The position numbers and the translations under genes were made by a program. A stretch of 64,000 nucleotides of DNA, taken from the NCBI RefSeq assembly GCF_024347455.1, contig NZ_AP025483.1, forward strand, positions 2,232,001 through 2,296,000. Reading direction: 5' to 3'. This document shows positions 46,475-55,228 of the stretch, piece after piece. How positions within the stretch are numbered: the first letter of the stretch is position 1; every line of letters starts with the position of its first letter. The notes under the pieces are model-generated. The model ran no database searches, was not told where the DNA came from, and saw only the letters and a program-made list of their open reading frames with translations. This DNA comes from Vibrio echinoideorum (GTDB lineage Bacteria > Pseudomonadota > Gammaproteobacteria > Enterobacterales > Vibrionaceae).

Positions 46475-46590
46475 TGTAATAAGTCAGTTCAGCGTAATCA
46501 CTGAGTCTAAACGAATCACGTAATATGATTTAGTAGCGTAAATTGAATTTGTCGCGTGAACTAGACCTATCGCATAAACTGGATTAATCG
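46475..46590 (-). repeat. Degenerate tandem array, 18-bp period, reaching into the focA stop codon
   Basis: Six 18-bp units on the plus strand: TGTAATAAGTCAGTTCAG, CGTAATCACTGAGTCTAA (then eight extra bases), CGTAATATGATTTAGTAG, CGTAAATTGAATTTGTCG, CGTGAACTAGACCTATCG and CATAAACTGGATTAATCG. The last overlaps the focA stop codon. Conserved is CGTAA at the unit start. Reading on past the stop in frame gives imperfect LRD-type hexapeptides, but with stops. Confidence 0.75.
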
Positions 46591-47426
46591 CGCAAGTAGA
46601 TCAGCCAATACCACATTCCAACAAAGATGCCGCCACCAATAATGTTACCTAGAGTAACGGGTAGCAGATTGTTCATCAAAAAGTCCAGCATGTTCAAATC
46701 AACGTAATCCGCTGGGTTAGCACCCGTCATTGTCCAGAATTCAGCTGGAGCAAATGTTTTGATGCCGATAGCCAATGGCACTTGGAACATATTCGCAATA
46801 CAGTGCTCAAAACCAGCCGATACGAACATCGCTACAGGTAAAATCATCACCGCAATTTTGTCTGTCAGTGTTCGACCACTGAATGTCATCCATACCGCAA
46901 TACAAACCAAAACATTACACATGATGCCTAGCGCGACGGCTTGGATAAAATCATGGTGCATTTTGTGTTGGGATATAGCCATCGCATTTAAACCCACTTG
47001 GCCGTGATCAAACATATACTGTTTTGTCAGAAGCATGCATGCAACCAACAGCAGAGCACCAATCAAGTTACCTATATAAACTGTTGCCCAGTTCTTCATT
47101 AGGGTATACCAGCTGATTTTGCCGCTCGCTCTCGCCACTAACGTTAAAACCGAACTTGTAAATAGTTCGCCACCAGTCACAACAACGAGGATCAAGCCCA
47201 AGCTAAAGGCAAGGCCACCCAATAAGCGAGTAATGCCCCACGGCAAATCACCGGCACCAGTGGTTACTATGGTGTAGAACACAAACGCAATGCCGATATG
47301 TATACCAGCTGAAATAGCGAGGAGAAGAGATTTGATTGGATCTTTAGTTGCTTTACCTACGCCGATATCTGCAGCGCGCTCAGCCATTTGTGGCGGTAAT
47401 AATGAGTCAAATTGGTTTAGATTCAT
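46584..47426 (-). CDS. focA: Formate transporter FocA
   Basis: A 280-residue pentameric formate/nitrite channel of the FNT family with six membrane segments. The family histidine is in FEHCIANM near residue 209, and the slit region includes the conserved TGGELFTS and the NPADYV loop. It moves formate across the inner membrane in mixed-acid fermentation. Usually focA precedes pflB, but no pfl gene is downstream here, so it is a stand-alone copy. An FNR-like box lies upstream. Confidence 0.93.
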   Translation of the reverse strand: MNLNQFDSLLPPQMAERAADIGVGKATKDPIKSLLLAISAGIHIGIAFVFYTIVTTGAGDLPWGITRLLGGLAFSLGLILVVVTGGELFTSSVLTLVARASGKISWYTLMKNWATVYIGNLIGALLLVACMLLTKQYMFDHGQVGLNAMAISQHKMHHDFIQAVALGIMCNVLVCIAVWMTFSGRTLTDKIAVMILPVAMFVSAGFEHCIANMFQVPLAIGIKTFAPAEFWTMTGANPADYVDLNMLDFLMNNLLPVTLGNIIGGGIFVGMWYWLIYLRD

Positions 47427-47711
47427 GATGGTTTACATTTTGAAACATGTTGTCGGGAGCGCGATAATCCTCTCTTTCATTTCTGAATTCAAGGGCTATT
47501 TTATGCCCCAATTCTCTCTAACAACGCATAAAACAGCAAACCTTCAATGATATTCAAATTTCATACGACTTTAGTAGTAAATAGAAAACTCTGATGAATG
47601 AGAACTTATCAACAACAAAAACAACACATCTATAAATATCAATAAGTTACGTTAAAACCAAAAGAGTAGCGTACACTATAGTGGGATTTGGAAGGCTTTT
47701 ATTTTCAGATT

Positions 47712-47725
47712 TTGACATAGATCAA
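47712..47725. promoter_or_regulatory. Putative FNR box upstream of focA
   Basis: TTGACATAGATCAA matches TTGATNNNNATCAA at nine of ten positions. It lies 286 bases before focA, beyond the lipoprotein terminator. The distance is long for a core promoter site, so an upstream role is inferred. A CRP-like use is also possible. Confidence 0.45.
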
Positions 47726-47733
47726 CAGAACGT

Positions 47734-47759
47734 AAAAAAGCGCCCGCAGGCGCTTTTAA
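47734..47759 (-). terminator. Rho-independent terminator of the coiled-coil lipoprotein gene
   Basis: Stem AGCGCC/GGCGCT around CGCA, flanked by A-rich and T-rich tracts. On the minus strand TTTTTTACG follows. Confidence 0.85.
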
Positions 47760-47788
47760 GTCAGTCACAAATAAAGACATTAGTTATG

Positions 47789-49096
47789 CTAAACCGAAGG
47801 TTCTATCACTTCTTCTGATGATTGCTCTAAAGCCGAATCTTCAAGGTTAGATTCAACGCCAGAAGGAGTTAGATCAGAATCGCTTTCACTGGCAACCTTG
47901 CCACCCAAACCTTTCAAACTATCCACCAGGTCTTCTAAGCTCTTTATATGAGCATCACTCTTGGTAACCTGCTCATTTAAAAACTCACCGCGCTTGGTCG
48001 CCTCAGACAACTGTTGTGCTTGCTTCTGATTCTCGTTATCCAACTTAGCTAACTGTTCAGTCAACGCTTCGATCTCTGACTTCAATAGTGCGGTCATATC
48101 GGAGCTTTTTAATGCTTTAACGCTCGTCACAATTTTCTGAGATTGTAAGCGCAAGACAACGTCACGATAATCTTCATCATTGATCACTTGCGAAATGCTC
48201 AACAATTGATTCTCGGCATTCAAAACCGATTGCTCAAATCGATCACCTTTTACGCTCGCAAGCACTCTTACTTCGTGAGCAACACTACGCACATGGTTCA
48301 ATTCAAATTCTGCAGCATCAACGGCATCTTCGATAATCGATTTTTTACGAGGACTCGCTTTCACTTGGCTTTCTGCCAATGCGATTTGAGAAGCCGCCTT
48401 CGCAAACGTCAATGGAACCACATCATCAAAGTCTTCGTCTTCCAAGAATTCCAGCTCATTTTTCAAAGGTTCAATGTATTTCTTATGAGCAACTTTAACC
48501 TCTAACAAGCGGGCATTATCTAGAAATTCGATCTGAGCTTCTTGTGCATCTTCCAGCTCATCGACAAGCACATATTCGAACAACTCGCTGTACTCTGAAT
48601 ACAGCCTCTTATAGCTCGATGTAAACATGGTGTCAGCGCCAAGGTACTTAAGATAATCCATTTGCACGATAGAATCGGCTAGCACTCGGTCGGCCTTTTT
48701 CTTCAAAACCAAAATCGAATCATAGTTTGATTTGATCAAAGCAATTTTTTCATCAAAGGCTTCTGCATAAGTTAAGCTCGAAAAGATCGAATAGCTTTTC
48801 GTAAGTCGGCTCTCGTCTTTCAACAAATCTGCATAAATATTTTCAGCATCATCCCACGCGTCTAGCAACTCGTGGTAATTCTCAGGTGCATAGAGAGACA
48901 ACTTAGCATGATCTTCTAGCTTAATTTCCCATTGGGAGTAAACGCTTTGAACAGACTGGAAAGAACGAACCTCGGTTGTAGATTCATTATTGTTGTTTGT
49001 TGTTTGGTTCGCGTCTGTCTGCTCTGAGGGTGTGCTCTGACACCCTGCGATAGCAAATAGCATACTAATAACTAATGCTACTTTGTTCGCTTTCAC
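47789..49096 (-). CDS. Coiled-coil lipoprotein of unknown function
   Basis: A 435-residue acidic protein. The signal peptide ends in lipobox AIAGC (cysteine 19), followed by an Asn/Thr/Ser-rich stretch. The rest is almost wholly helical, with an extended Gln/Lys/Glu coiled coil around residues 335-395 (KSEIEALTEQLAKLDNENQK), and a Ser/Glu-rich tail. It should be a lipid-anchored periplasmic or outer-membrane structural protein. I recognise no family. It is monocistronic, with its own terminator. Confidence 0.75.
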   Translation of the reverse strand: MKANKVALVISMLFAIAGCQSTPSEQTDANQTTNNNNESTTEVRSFQSVQSVYSQWEIKLEDHAKLSLYAPENYHELLDAWDDAENIYADLLKDESRLTKSYSIFSSLTYAEAFDEKIALIKSNYDSILVLKKKADRVLADSIVQMDYLKYLGADTMFTSSYKRLYSEYSELFEYVLVDELEDAQEAQIEFLDNARLLEVKVAHKKYIEPLKNELEFLEDEDFDDVVPLTFAKAASQIALAESQVKASPRKKSIIEDAVDAAEFELNHVRSVAHEVRVLASVKGDRFEQSVLNAENQLLSISQVINDEDYRDVVLRLQSQKIVTSVKALKSSDMTALLKSEIEALTEQLAKLDNENQKQAQQLSEATKRGEFLNEQVTKSDAHIKSLEDLVDSLKGLGGKVASESDSDLTPSGVESNLEDSALEQSSEEVIEPSV

Positions 49097-49356
49097 TGAT
49101 GCATATCCTTTTTTGTCAATATTCGCTCAATGCAATATATTTCTCTTTACACAATATATTACAACCTCTTAGCAATAAACATCATTCATGATTTAAGTGG
49201 GCACAAATCACCCAGCACAACCAAAATAAACTTATCATTCGATGATTAATCATTCAATTTGGTATCACTTATCAATTCTCTTTATTTGCTATTGATTGAG
49301 CTGTGAATGCACACTAAGGTGAAGGTAGAGAACGTTATGAATATATAGGTTAATTT

Positions 49357-49587
49357 ATGAAGTACAACGCTGAACATATTGCTGATTTAAATCTTCTTCT
49401 TAAATTTGATGTAAGTAGCGCAGCTACTGGTATTAAAGTACATCAAGAAGCGGCTCAAGAAACTCAAGACGCTGTTAAGCGCTTATTCGAAAAGAACCTT
49501 TGCACTCAGCCAGACGGCGGCTACCTAACAGATGAAGGTATACAGATGGCAGAGCGCGCAGACAAACTACTTCGCGTACTAAATTAA
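49357..49587 (+). CDS. TIGR02647 family small protein
   Basis: A 76-residue protein found in vibrios and pseudomonads: MKYNAEHIADLNLL start, SSAATGIKVHQEAA in the middle and LTDEGIQMAERADKLLRVL at the end, a pattern resembling a small winged helix. The role is unknown. It stands alone, followed by a terminator. Confidence 0.8.
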   Translation: MKYNAEHIADLNLLLKFDVSSAATGIKVHQEAAQETQDAVKRLFEKNLCTQPDGGYLTDEGIQMAERADKLLRVLN

Positions 49588-49605
49588 AGCTCCATTGTTC
49601 TAGTA

Positions 49606-49636
49606 AAAACTCCACTCGCTTCGGCCGTGGAGTTTT
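49606..49636 (+). terminator. Rho-independent terminator
   Basis: Stem AAAACTCCAC/GTGGAGTTTT with an eleven-base loop and a T-run. It follows the TIGR02647 gene. Confidence 0.9.
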
Positions 49637-49664
49637 TTCATTTTTGGCCAAAGGTTTGTTAGGC

Positions 49665-49844
49665 TTATACCAATCACAGTGAGTAACTGAGCAGAAATAG
49701 CGTAGGAAAAAAGCTCGAGAACAAGGAAGCTCTTTTCTCCAAGTAGGTTAGATAAGTAGTTATTCTACAAGTAAAAATTCTAACGAAGTTATCAAGATTT
49801 TTAACAAGCTAGGATGACCAGTTAGTTACTACGATTGGTATTAT
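49665..49844. mobile_element. MITE-like interspersed repeat with terminal inverted repeats
   Basis: A 180-bp element begins TTATACCAATC and ends GATTGGTATTA, and the imperfect inverted repeat continues inward (AGTAACTGAGCA against AGTAACTAACTGGTCA on the other strand). It carries no ORF with a ribosome-binding site. I recall closely similar sequences scattered in Vibrio genomes, so I take it as a non-autonomous element. No flanking direct repeat could be defined with certainty. A BLAST count is needed. Confidence 0.7.
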
Positions 49845-49877
49845 CATAAATCCATCATTTGCAGTTGTGAGGAACAC

Positions 49878-50732
49878 ATGGCTTCTATATTTATTGTTGG
49901 TGCAGGATGGGTTGGTGCCCCCTTGTCTGAACATCTCGTCAAACATGGTAACCAAGTCGTCGTGACGAAAACCACCCAAACTGGCGCTGACGCTATTGGT
50001 AATGAACGCATTCCTTGTGAAGTATTCAGTTTTGATTCAATACAACCTGAACACTCTATTGGCCAACTTTATTCACTCCTACTAGAAAGCAACATTGAAA
50101 TAGTCATTGGTAGCTTTCCTCCCGGCTTTAGAAAAGGTGCTGGTGCGGAGTACGCCGATTATTGGCAGCAACTCACTAATGCTTGTCAAAAGGCAAACGT
50201 GAAAAAGCTCATCATGGTCAGTTCAACGACGGTATACCCAACCAAGCCCGGAGTTCTGTGCGAGCAAGATGCATCACTCACTCTTTCGACTTCAGCAAAC
50301 GAGCAAGCATCTGCATTTTCGGACAATGCACGAGTAATGCTTCAAGCTGAACAATTAGTGATGGATTCAGGCATCGATTACACCATTCTTCGCTTCAGTG
50401 GGCTAATAGGCCCTAGTCGTCACCCATCTCGGTTCGCAAGCAAGTTAAAGCAGGTCAGCTCTCAAGCACCAGCCAACATACTTCACCTTGATGATGCGAT
50501 TGGTGCGGTCGATTTCGCGATCAATCAACTACACAATGAAATCGTTAATGTCACCACACCCAATACAGTGAGTAAGGCGGAGTTCTATGCGGCAGCGCTA
50601 AAAAGTGCCAATAGCAGCGAGCCACTCCCTCCGGTTGTCGACACCCCAGACAAGCTGATCTCTTCTAAAAAGATCCTCGGTTTAGGTTACTCGTTTAAAT
50701 TCGATTCTACATTGGACGCTCTTTATGACTAA
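49878..50732 (+). CDS. NAD(P)-dependent epimerase/dehydratase-like protein (YeeZ-like)
   Basis: A 284-residue Rossmann protein. The nucleotide-binding motif is GAGWVGAP (residues 8-15), and VSSTTVYP holds the conserved catalytic-region serine. The YxxxK pair typical of SDRs is not obvious. It resembles E. coli YeeZ. The substrate is unknown. It overlaps the next gene by eight bases. Confidence 0.75.
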   Translation: MASIFIVGAGWVGAPLSEHLVKHGNQVVVTKTTQTGADAIGNERIPCEVFSFDSIQPEHSIGQLYSLLLESNIEIVIGSFPPGFRKGAGAEYADYWQQLTNACQKANVKKLIMVSSTTVYPTKPGVLCEQDASLTLSTSANEQASAFSDNARVMLQAEQLVMDSGIDYTILRFSGLIGPSRHPSRFASKLKQVSSQAPANILHLDDAIGAVDFAINQLHNEIVNVTTPNTVSKAEFYAAALKSANSSEPLPPVVDTPDKLISSKKILGLGYSFKFDSTLDALYD

Positions 50733-51399
50733 ACAATCTGTCACTAAGCAACCTGTAAAGAACTCTACGACCAAGCTACATCGCTCGGTCGACACCCTTT
50801 GGAACTTCATGTCGATGGGTCACAAGATTGTGCCTTCAGACTGTATTTTTGTATTGTGCAGTAACGATACTCGAGTTGCTGAATACGCAGCCGAGCTCTA
50901 TCACCAAGGAGTGGCGCCTTACATCGTATTTTCTGGCGGTGTGGGACGCTTTACTGAAGAGAGTTTCGAACGTTCAGAGGCCGAAACATTCGCAGCGATC
51001 GCACGAGACAGTGGCGTACCAAACTCAGACATTATTATTGAGAAGCATGCGACCAATACCGGTGAAAATGTACGTTTTACCTATGACCTGCTTACAGAAC
51101 GTGGACTGTCACCAAAGCGACTGACCTTAGTACAAAAGCCCTTTATGGAAAAACGTACCTACGCGACATTCAGTAAACAGTGGCCTGATCAAGTGACCGA
51201 GATTCAAGTCACTTCACAATGGCAAGACTGGGTCGATTACTTTAATGAAGAGTTACCGTTAGACATGGTGCTAGGCGCTCTAATTGCTGATTTTGAACGA
51301 ATCAAATCATACCCAGCCAAAGGGTTTCAGATTGAAATGCCAATCCCTGATGACGTAGACCATGCTTACCAAGCATTGAAGAAACTGGGTTTCGAATAA
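50725..51399 (+). CDS. YdcF/DUF218 family protein
   Basis: A 224-residue soluble DUF218 protein. FVLCSNDTRVAEYAAELY, FSGGVGRFTEESF, SEAETFAAIARDSGVP and EKHATNTGENVRFTYDLL match the YdcF/SanA pattern of a nucleotide-like binding pocket. No membrane segment is seen, unlike SanA. Its gene overlaps the YeeZ-like gene and should be co-transcribed. The reaction is unknown. Confidence 0.8.
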   Translation: MTKQSVTKQPVKNSTTKLHRSVDTLWNFMSMGHKIVPSDCIFVLCSNDTRVAEYAAELYHQGVAPYIVFSGGVGRFTEESFERSEAETFAAIARDSGVPNSDIIIEKHATNTGENVRFTYDLLTERGLSPKRLTLVQKPFMEKRTYATFSKQWPDQVTEIQVTSQWQDWVDYFNEELPLDMVLGALIADFERIKSYPAKGFQIEMPIPDDVDHAYQALKKLGFE

Positions 51400-51438
51400 A
51401 GCTTTAAGTAACGTAATAGTCCGTTTCAGAAAACAAAA

Positions 51439-51466
51439 ACGGTGGCACTTGGCCACCGTTTATTAT
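51439..51466. terminator. Rho-independent terminator
   Basis: Stem AACGGTGGC/GCCACCGTT with a five-base loop, with A residues on the left and T residues on the right, between the YdcF-like gene and convergent tdk. Confidence 0.88.
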
Positions 51467-51534
51467 TCTTAGCTTTTTACTTTAGATTGCTAATCTTTGT
51501 TTTGCTCTCTAAGCAAAATCAACCAAAGAGCCGT

Positions 51535-52113
51535 TTATTTACCTAACGCTTCTTTGTAGTGCAGACGGCAAGCAGAAACATATTGGTCATTACCACCGAT
51601 GGCCACTTGATCACCTTCAGCAATCGCTACACCATGCTCGTCGGTACGGATTACCATATTAGCTTTACGGCCACAGTGACAAATCGTTTTAAGCTCAACC
51701 AATTTGTCTGCCCAAGATAATAAGTAACGGCTACCTTCAAACAACTCACCTAAGAAATCAGTACGCAAACCGTAGCAAAGCACAGGGATATGCAGTTTAT
51801 CAACCACTTCTGTTAGTTGGTACACCTGTTCTTTCGACAAGAACTGACACTCATCGATCAAAACACAATGACGCTTTTCTTCTTCATTAAGTTTTTGGAT
51901 AGCGTCAAACATATTAGTGTCGCTTTTAAACAGTTGAGCTTCAGATTGCAGACCAATTCGTGAGCTCACTTTACCAATACCATAGCGGTCATCTAACGCT
52001 GCGGTAAAGATCACTGGCGTCATACCACGCTCTTGATAGTTAAAAGAAGATTGAAGAAGCGTTGTTGATTTACCCGCATTCATTGCCGAGTAATAAAAAT
52101 ACATCTGAGCCAC
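51535..52113 (-). CDS. tdk: Thymidine kinase
   Basis: A 192-residue type II thymidine kinase that phosphorylates thymidine in the salvage path. Walker A is SAMNAGKST (residues 9-17), Walker B is VLIDECQFL, and a zinc-binding C-x-C-x-n pattern (TICHCGRKA, and VSACRLHYK near the end) is present. It stands alone, convergent with the YdcF-like gene. Confidence 0.95.
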   Translation of the reverse strand: MAQMYFYYSAMNAGKSTTLLQSSFNYQERGMTPVIFTAALDDRYGIGKVSSRIGLQSEAQLFKSDTNMFDAIQKLNEEEKRHCVLIDECQFLSKEQVYQLTEVVDKLHIPVLCYGLRTDFLGELFEGSRYLLSWADKLVELKTICHCGRKANMVIRTDEHGVAIAEGDQVAIGGNDQYVSACRLHYKEALGK

Positions 52114-52180
52114 AGAAATATTCCTGTTAATTAAAAGTTGAAGATAAAAGCAAAGGTGAAACTAAAGAATTTTTGCTAGA

Positions 52181-52208
52181 AAAAAGGGCTGAAAATCAGC
52201 CCTTTTTA
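52181..52208 (-). terminator. Rho-independent terminator of cysS
   Basis: Perfect 12-bp stem AAAAAGGGCTGA/TCAGCCCTTTTT with loop AAA on the minus strand. Confidence 0.92.
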
Positions 52209-52214
52209 TAAAGT

Positions 52215-53600
52215 TTACTTACGACGCCAAGTCGTGCCTTCTGGACCATCTTCCAGAACAATGCCTAGCTCATTGAGCTTATCACGTGCAAGGTCGGCGT
52301 TAGCCCAATCCTTAGAAGCGCGAGAATCATTACGTAGCTTAATAAAGCCTTCGATTTCTGCTACTTCATCGTCATTACCAGCAGCATCACCTTTAAGGAA
52401 AGCTTCTGGATCTTGATGAAGAATACCGATGATGTCGGCAAGTTCACGCATCAATGCACCGAGAGCGCTTGCTTTTTCAATGCTTTCAGTCTTGATACGG
52501 TTAATTTCACGAGCCATTTCAAACAGCACTGAATAAGCTTCAGGTGTGTTGAAATCATCGTTCATCGCTGTAGAAAAACGAGTTACATACTCTTCACCAC
52601 CAGCCGGAGCTGCTGTTAGGTCTAAGCCGCGAAGTGATGTATACAGACGCTCTAGCGATGCTCGAGCTTGGTTTAGGTTATCTTCGCTGTAGTTCAGTTG
52701 GCTACGGTAGTGACCAGACATTAAGAAGTAACGCACGGTTTCTGCATCGTAATGCTGCAGTACATCGCGGATAGTGAAGAAGTTACCTAGAGATTTAGAC
52801 ATCTTCTCTCTGTCGACCATCACCATGCCACTGTGCATCCAAGTATTTACATACTGAGTGCCGTGTGCACAGCAAGACTGTGCGATTTCGTTTTCGTGGT
52901 GTGGGAACTGTAGATCGGAACCACCACCGTGGATATCGAAGTGATTACCAAGAATCGAAGAGTTCATTGCTGAACATTCGATGTGCCAACCTGGACGACC
53001 TGGACCCCATGGCGATTCCCACGTAGGTTCACCTGGCTTAGACATCTTCCAAAGAACAAAGTCTAACGGGCTACGTTTTGCAGAATCGATATCAACACGA
53101 GCACCAGCTTGAAGCTGATCTAGGTCTTGCTTTGAAAGCTTACCGTATTCGTCGAATTTTTTAACTTCGAACATCACATCACCGTTACTTGCTACGTAAG
53201 CAAAGCCACGTTGAATCAGCTTTTCTACTAACTCAATGATCTCTGTAATGAATTCTGTTGCGCGAGGCTCTACATCTGGGCGCTTCATGTTCAATGCATC
53301 AAAATCTGCGTGCATTTCACCGATCAGACGCTCGGTTAGAGAATCGCAAGATTCGCCGTTTTCATTAGCACGCTTGATGATCTTGTCATCGATATCAGTG
53401 ATGTTACGAACGAAGTTTAAATCGTAACCAAGGTAACGAAGGTAACGAGTTACTACGTCGAAAGAAACGAACGTACGGCCATGACCAATGTGACAGAGAT
53501 CGTAGATGGTTACCCCACAGACATACATGCCGACTTTGCCAGCTGTAATTGGTTTGAATTCCTCTTTCTGTCTTGTGAGTGTGTTATAAATTTTTAGCAT
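52215..53600 (-). CDS. cysS: Cysteinyl-tRNA synthetase
   Basis: A 461-residue class I synthetase. The HIGH motif is HIGHGRT preceded by the zinc cysteine in [15 protein letters not shown], the KMSKS loop is [11 protein letters not shown], and the anticodon-binding region ends the protein. Length and start match the E. coli enzyme. Monocistronic, divergent from ppiB. Confidence 0.96.
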   Translation of the reverse strand: MLKIYNTLTRQKEEFKPITAGKVGMYVCGVTIYDLCHIGHGRTFVSFDVVTRYLRYLGYDLNFVRNITDIDDKIIKRANENGESCDSLTERLIGEMHADFDALNMKRPDVEPRATEFITEIIELVEKLIQRGFAYVASNGDVMFEVKKFDEYGKLSKQDLDQLQAGARVDIDSAKRSPLDFVLWKMSKPGEPTWESPWGPGRPGWHIECSAMNSSILGNHFDIHGGGSDLQFPHHENEIAQSCCAHGTQYVNTWMHSGMVMVDREKMSKSLGNFFTIRDVLQHYDAETVRYFLMSGHYRSQLNYSEDNLNQARASLERLYTSLRGLDLTAAPAGGEEYVTRFSTAMNDDFNTPEAYSVLFEMAREINRIKTESIEKASALGALMRELADIIGILHQDPEAFLKGDAAGNDDEVAEIEGFIKLRNDSRASKDWANADLARDKLNELGIVLEDGPEGTTWRRK

Positions 53601-53791
53601 GATCTCTATCTATATTTGTGTATTAATCAAAATAAGAGGGCAAGTATATCAATTCATGCGTTATTAGGTAATCCCCCAAAGCAGTAATTACCTCAAACAA
53701 CCAAGTTAAGTTAATGATTTGGTGATTTGAAAGTCCGCCAACATGCGCTAGAATTCGAACTTCATATTAAAAAGACAGTAAGGTAACAATC

Positions 53792-54286
53792 ATGATCATC
53801 CTTCACACAAATTTTGGTGACATCAAAGTTCAACTTAACGAAGAAAAAGCACCAGAAACAAGCGCAAACTTCCTACAGTATTGCCGTGACGGTTTTTACG
53901 ACAACACGCTATTTCACCGTGTTATCGATGGTTTCATGGTTCAAGGCGGCGGCATGACTTCTGGCCTTAAAGAAAAAACAACTCGTGCGACTATCAAGAA
54001 CGAAGCAAACAACGGCCTAGCGAACAAAGTTGGTACGTTAGCAATGGCTCGTACTATGGAACCGCATTCAGCGAGCTCTCAGTTCTTCATCAACGTTAAC
54101 GACAACTCTTTCCTAAACTTCCGTAGCGAAAGCCTAGACGGTTGGGGCTACTGTGTATTCGCAGAAGTTGTTGAAGGCATGGACATCGTAAACAAGATCA
54201 AAGGTGTTAGCACTGGTTCTATGGGTATGCACCAAGATGTACCTCTAGAAGAAGTGATCATCACTGGTACTACAATCGAAGCTTAA
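53792..54286 (+). CDS. ppiB: Peptidyl-prolyl cis-trans isomerase B (cyclophilin)
   Basis: A 164-residue cytosolic cyclophilin. The conserved core [14 protein letters not shown] and [10 protein letters not shown] are present, and there is no signal peptide, which distinguishes it from PpiA. It catalyses prolyl isomerisation. It lies in the common cysS-ppiB-lpxH neighbourhood. Confidence 0.95.
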   Translation: MIILHTNFGDIKVQLNEEKAPETSANFLQYCRDGFYDNTLFHRVIDGFMVQGGGMTSGLKEKTTRATIKNEANNGLANKVGTLAMARTMEPHSASSQFFINVNDNSFLNFRSESLDGWGYCVFAEVVEGMDIVNKIKGVSTGSMGMHQDVPLEEVIITGTTIEA

Positions 54287-54340
54287 TTCATCGCTTTCGA
54301 TTAGTATTAATAATTGATGACCCGATAAAATCAGGATATA

Positions 54341-54365
54341 GGGAGCGAATCGCTCCCTTTTTTTA
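54341..54365 (+). terminator. Rho-independent terminator between ppiB and lpxH
   Basis: Stem GGGAGCG/CGCTCCC with loop AAT and seven T residues. It ends just before the lpxH start codon, so lpxH transcription may depend partly on read-through or a promoter within ppiB. Confidence 0.9.
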
Positions 54366-54370
54366 GACCT

Positions 54371-55117
54371 ATGAAAACATATTTTATATCAGATCTGCAC
54401 CTTGCACCGTCACGACAAGACATCACCGACTGCTTCCTCACTTTCATGAAGAACGAAGCGGTAGAAGCGGATGCACTCTACGTATTAGGTGACCTTTTCG
54501 AATTCTGGATTGGTGATGACGATACCAGTGATTTCGCCACTTCTATTCGCCAAACCTTTATCGATTTAGTTAAATCCGGCGTGCCTTGCTATTTCACTCA
54601 GGGTAACCGTGACTTTTTAGTCGGTAAAAAATTTGCAAAACAAACTGGCGTGCAACTCTTAGACGAAGTATCAACTATCGATATCTACGGAACAAAAGCG
54701 GTCGTGTTACATGGTGATACCTTGTGTACCGAAGATGTAAAGTATCTCGCCTTCCGTGAAAAAGTACACCAACCTTGGTTGCAATGGGTCTTCAATCGAA
54801 TTCCTTTCTTCATCAAAAAGAAAATCGTCTCTAAGGTTCAGTCTGATATCAAAGATGACAAGCAAACTAAGTCTTTGGACATCATGGATGTAACACAACA
54901 AGAAGTCGAAGATGTGATGGAACGTAACAATGTCGATTTAATGATCCATGGCCATACACATCGTCCAAACATCCACACTTTCACTGCTAACCATTGCACT
55001 AAAACCCGTATCGTACTGGGCGATTGGTACACTCAAGGCTCAGTGCTGGTGTTCACTCCGCAAAGTTTTGAACTACAGAATCGCGAGTTTAGCAATAGCT
55101 TTCAGCATCACTCTTAA
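54371..55117 (+). CDS. lpxH: UDP-2,3-diacylglucosamine diphosphatase
   Basis: A 248-residue calcineurin-like metallophosphatase that cleaves UDP-2,3-diacylglucosamine to lipid X in lipid A synthesis. The metal motifs are [21 protein letters not shown] and HGHTHRPN, in order. It acts at the cytoplasmic face of the inner membrane. Confidence 0.95.
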   Translation: MKTYFISDLHLAPSRQDITDCFLTFMKNEAVEADALYVLGDLFEFWIGDDDTSDFATSIRQTFIDLVKSGVPCYFTQGNRDFLVGKKFAKQTGVQLLDEVSTIDIYGTKAVVLHGDTLCTEDVKYLAFREKVHQPWLQWVFNRIPFFIKKKIVSKVQSDIKDDKQTKSLDIMDVTQQEVEDVMERNNVDLMIHGHTHRPNIHTFTANHCTKTRIVLGDWYTQGSVLVFTPQSFELQNREFSNSFQHHS

Positions 55118-55228
55118 AGTTTCACATTGATTATTATGATGGGTCAGACTTTCTGAGATTGTAGATGGTAATTTCCCTCGAATTAGCTATTATCTCTTTA
55201 TCAGAACTAAACCGAACACAGTACCAAG

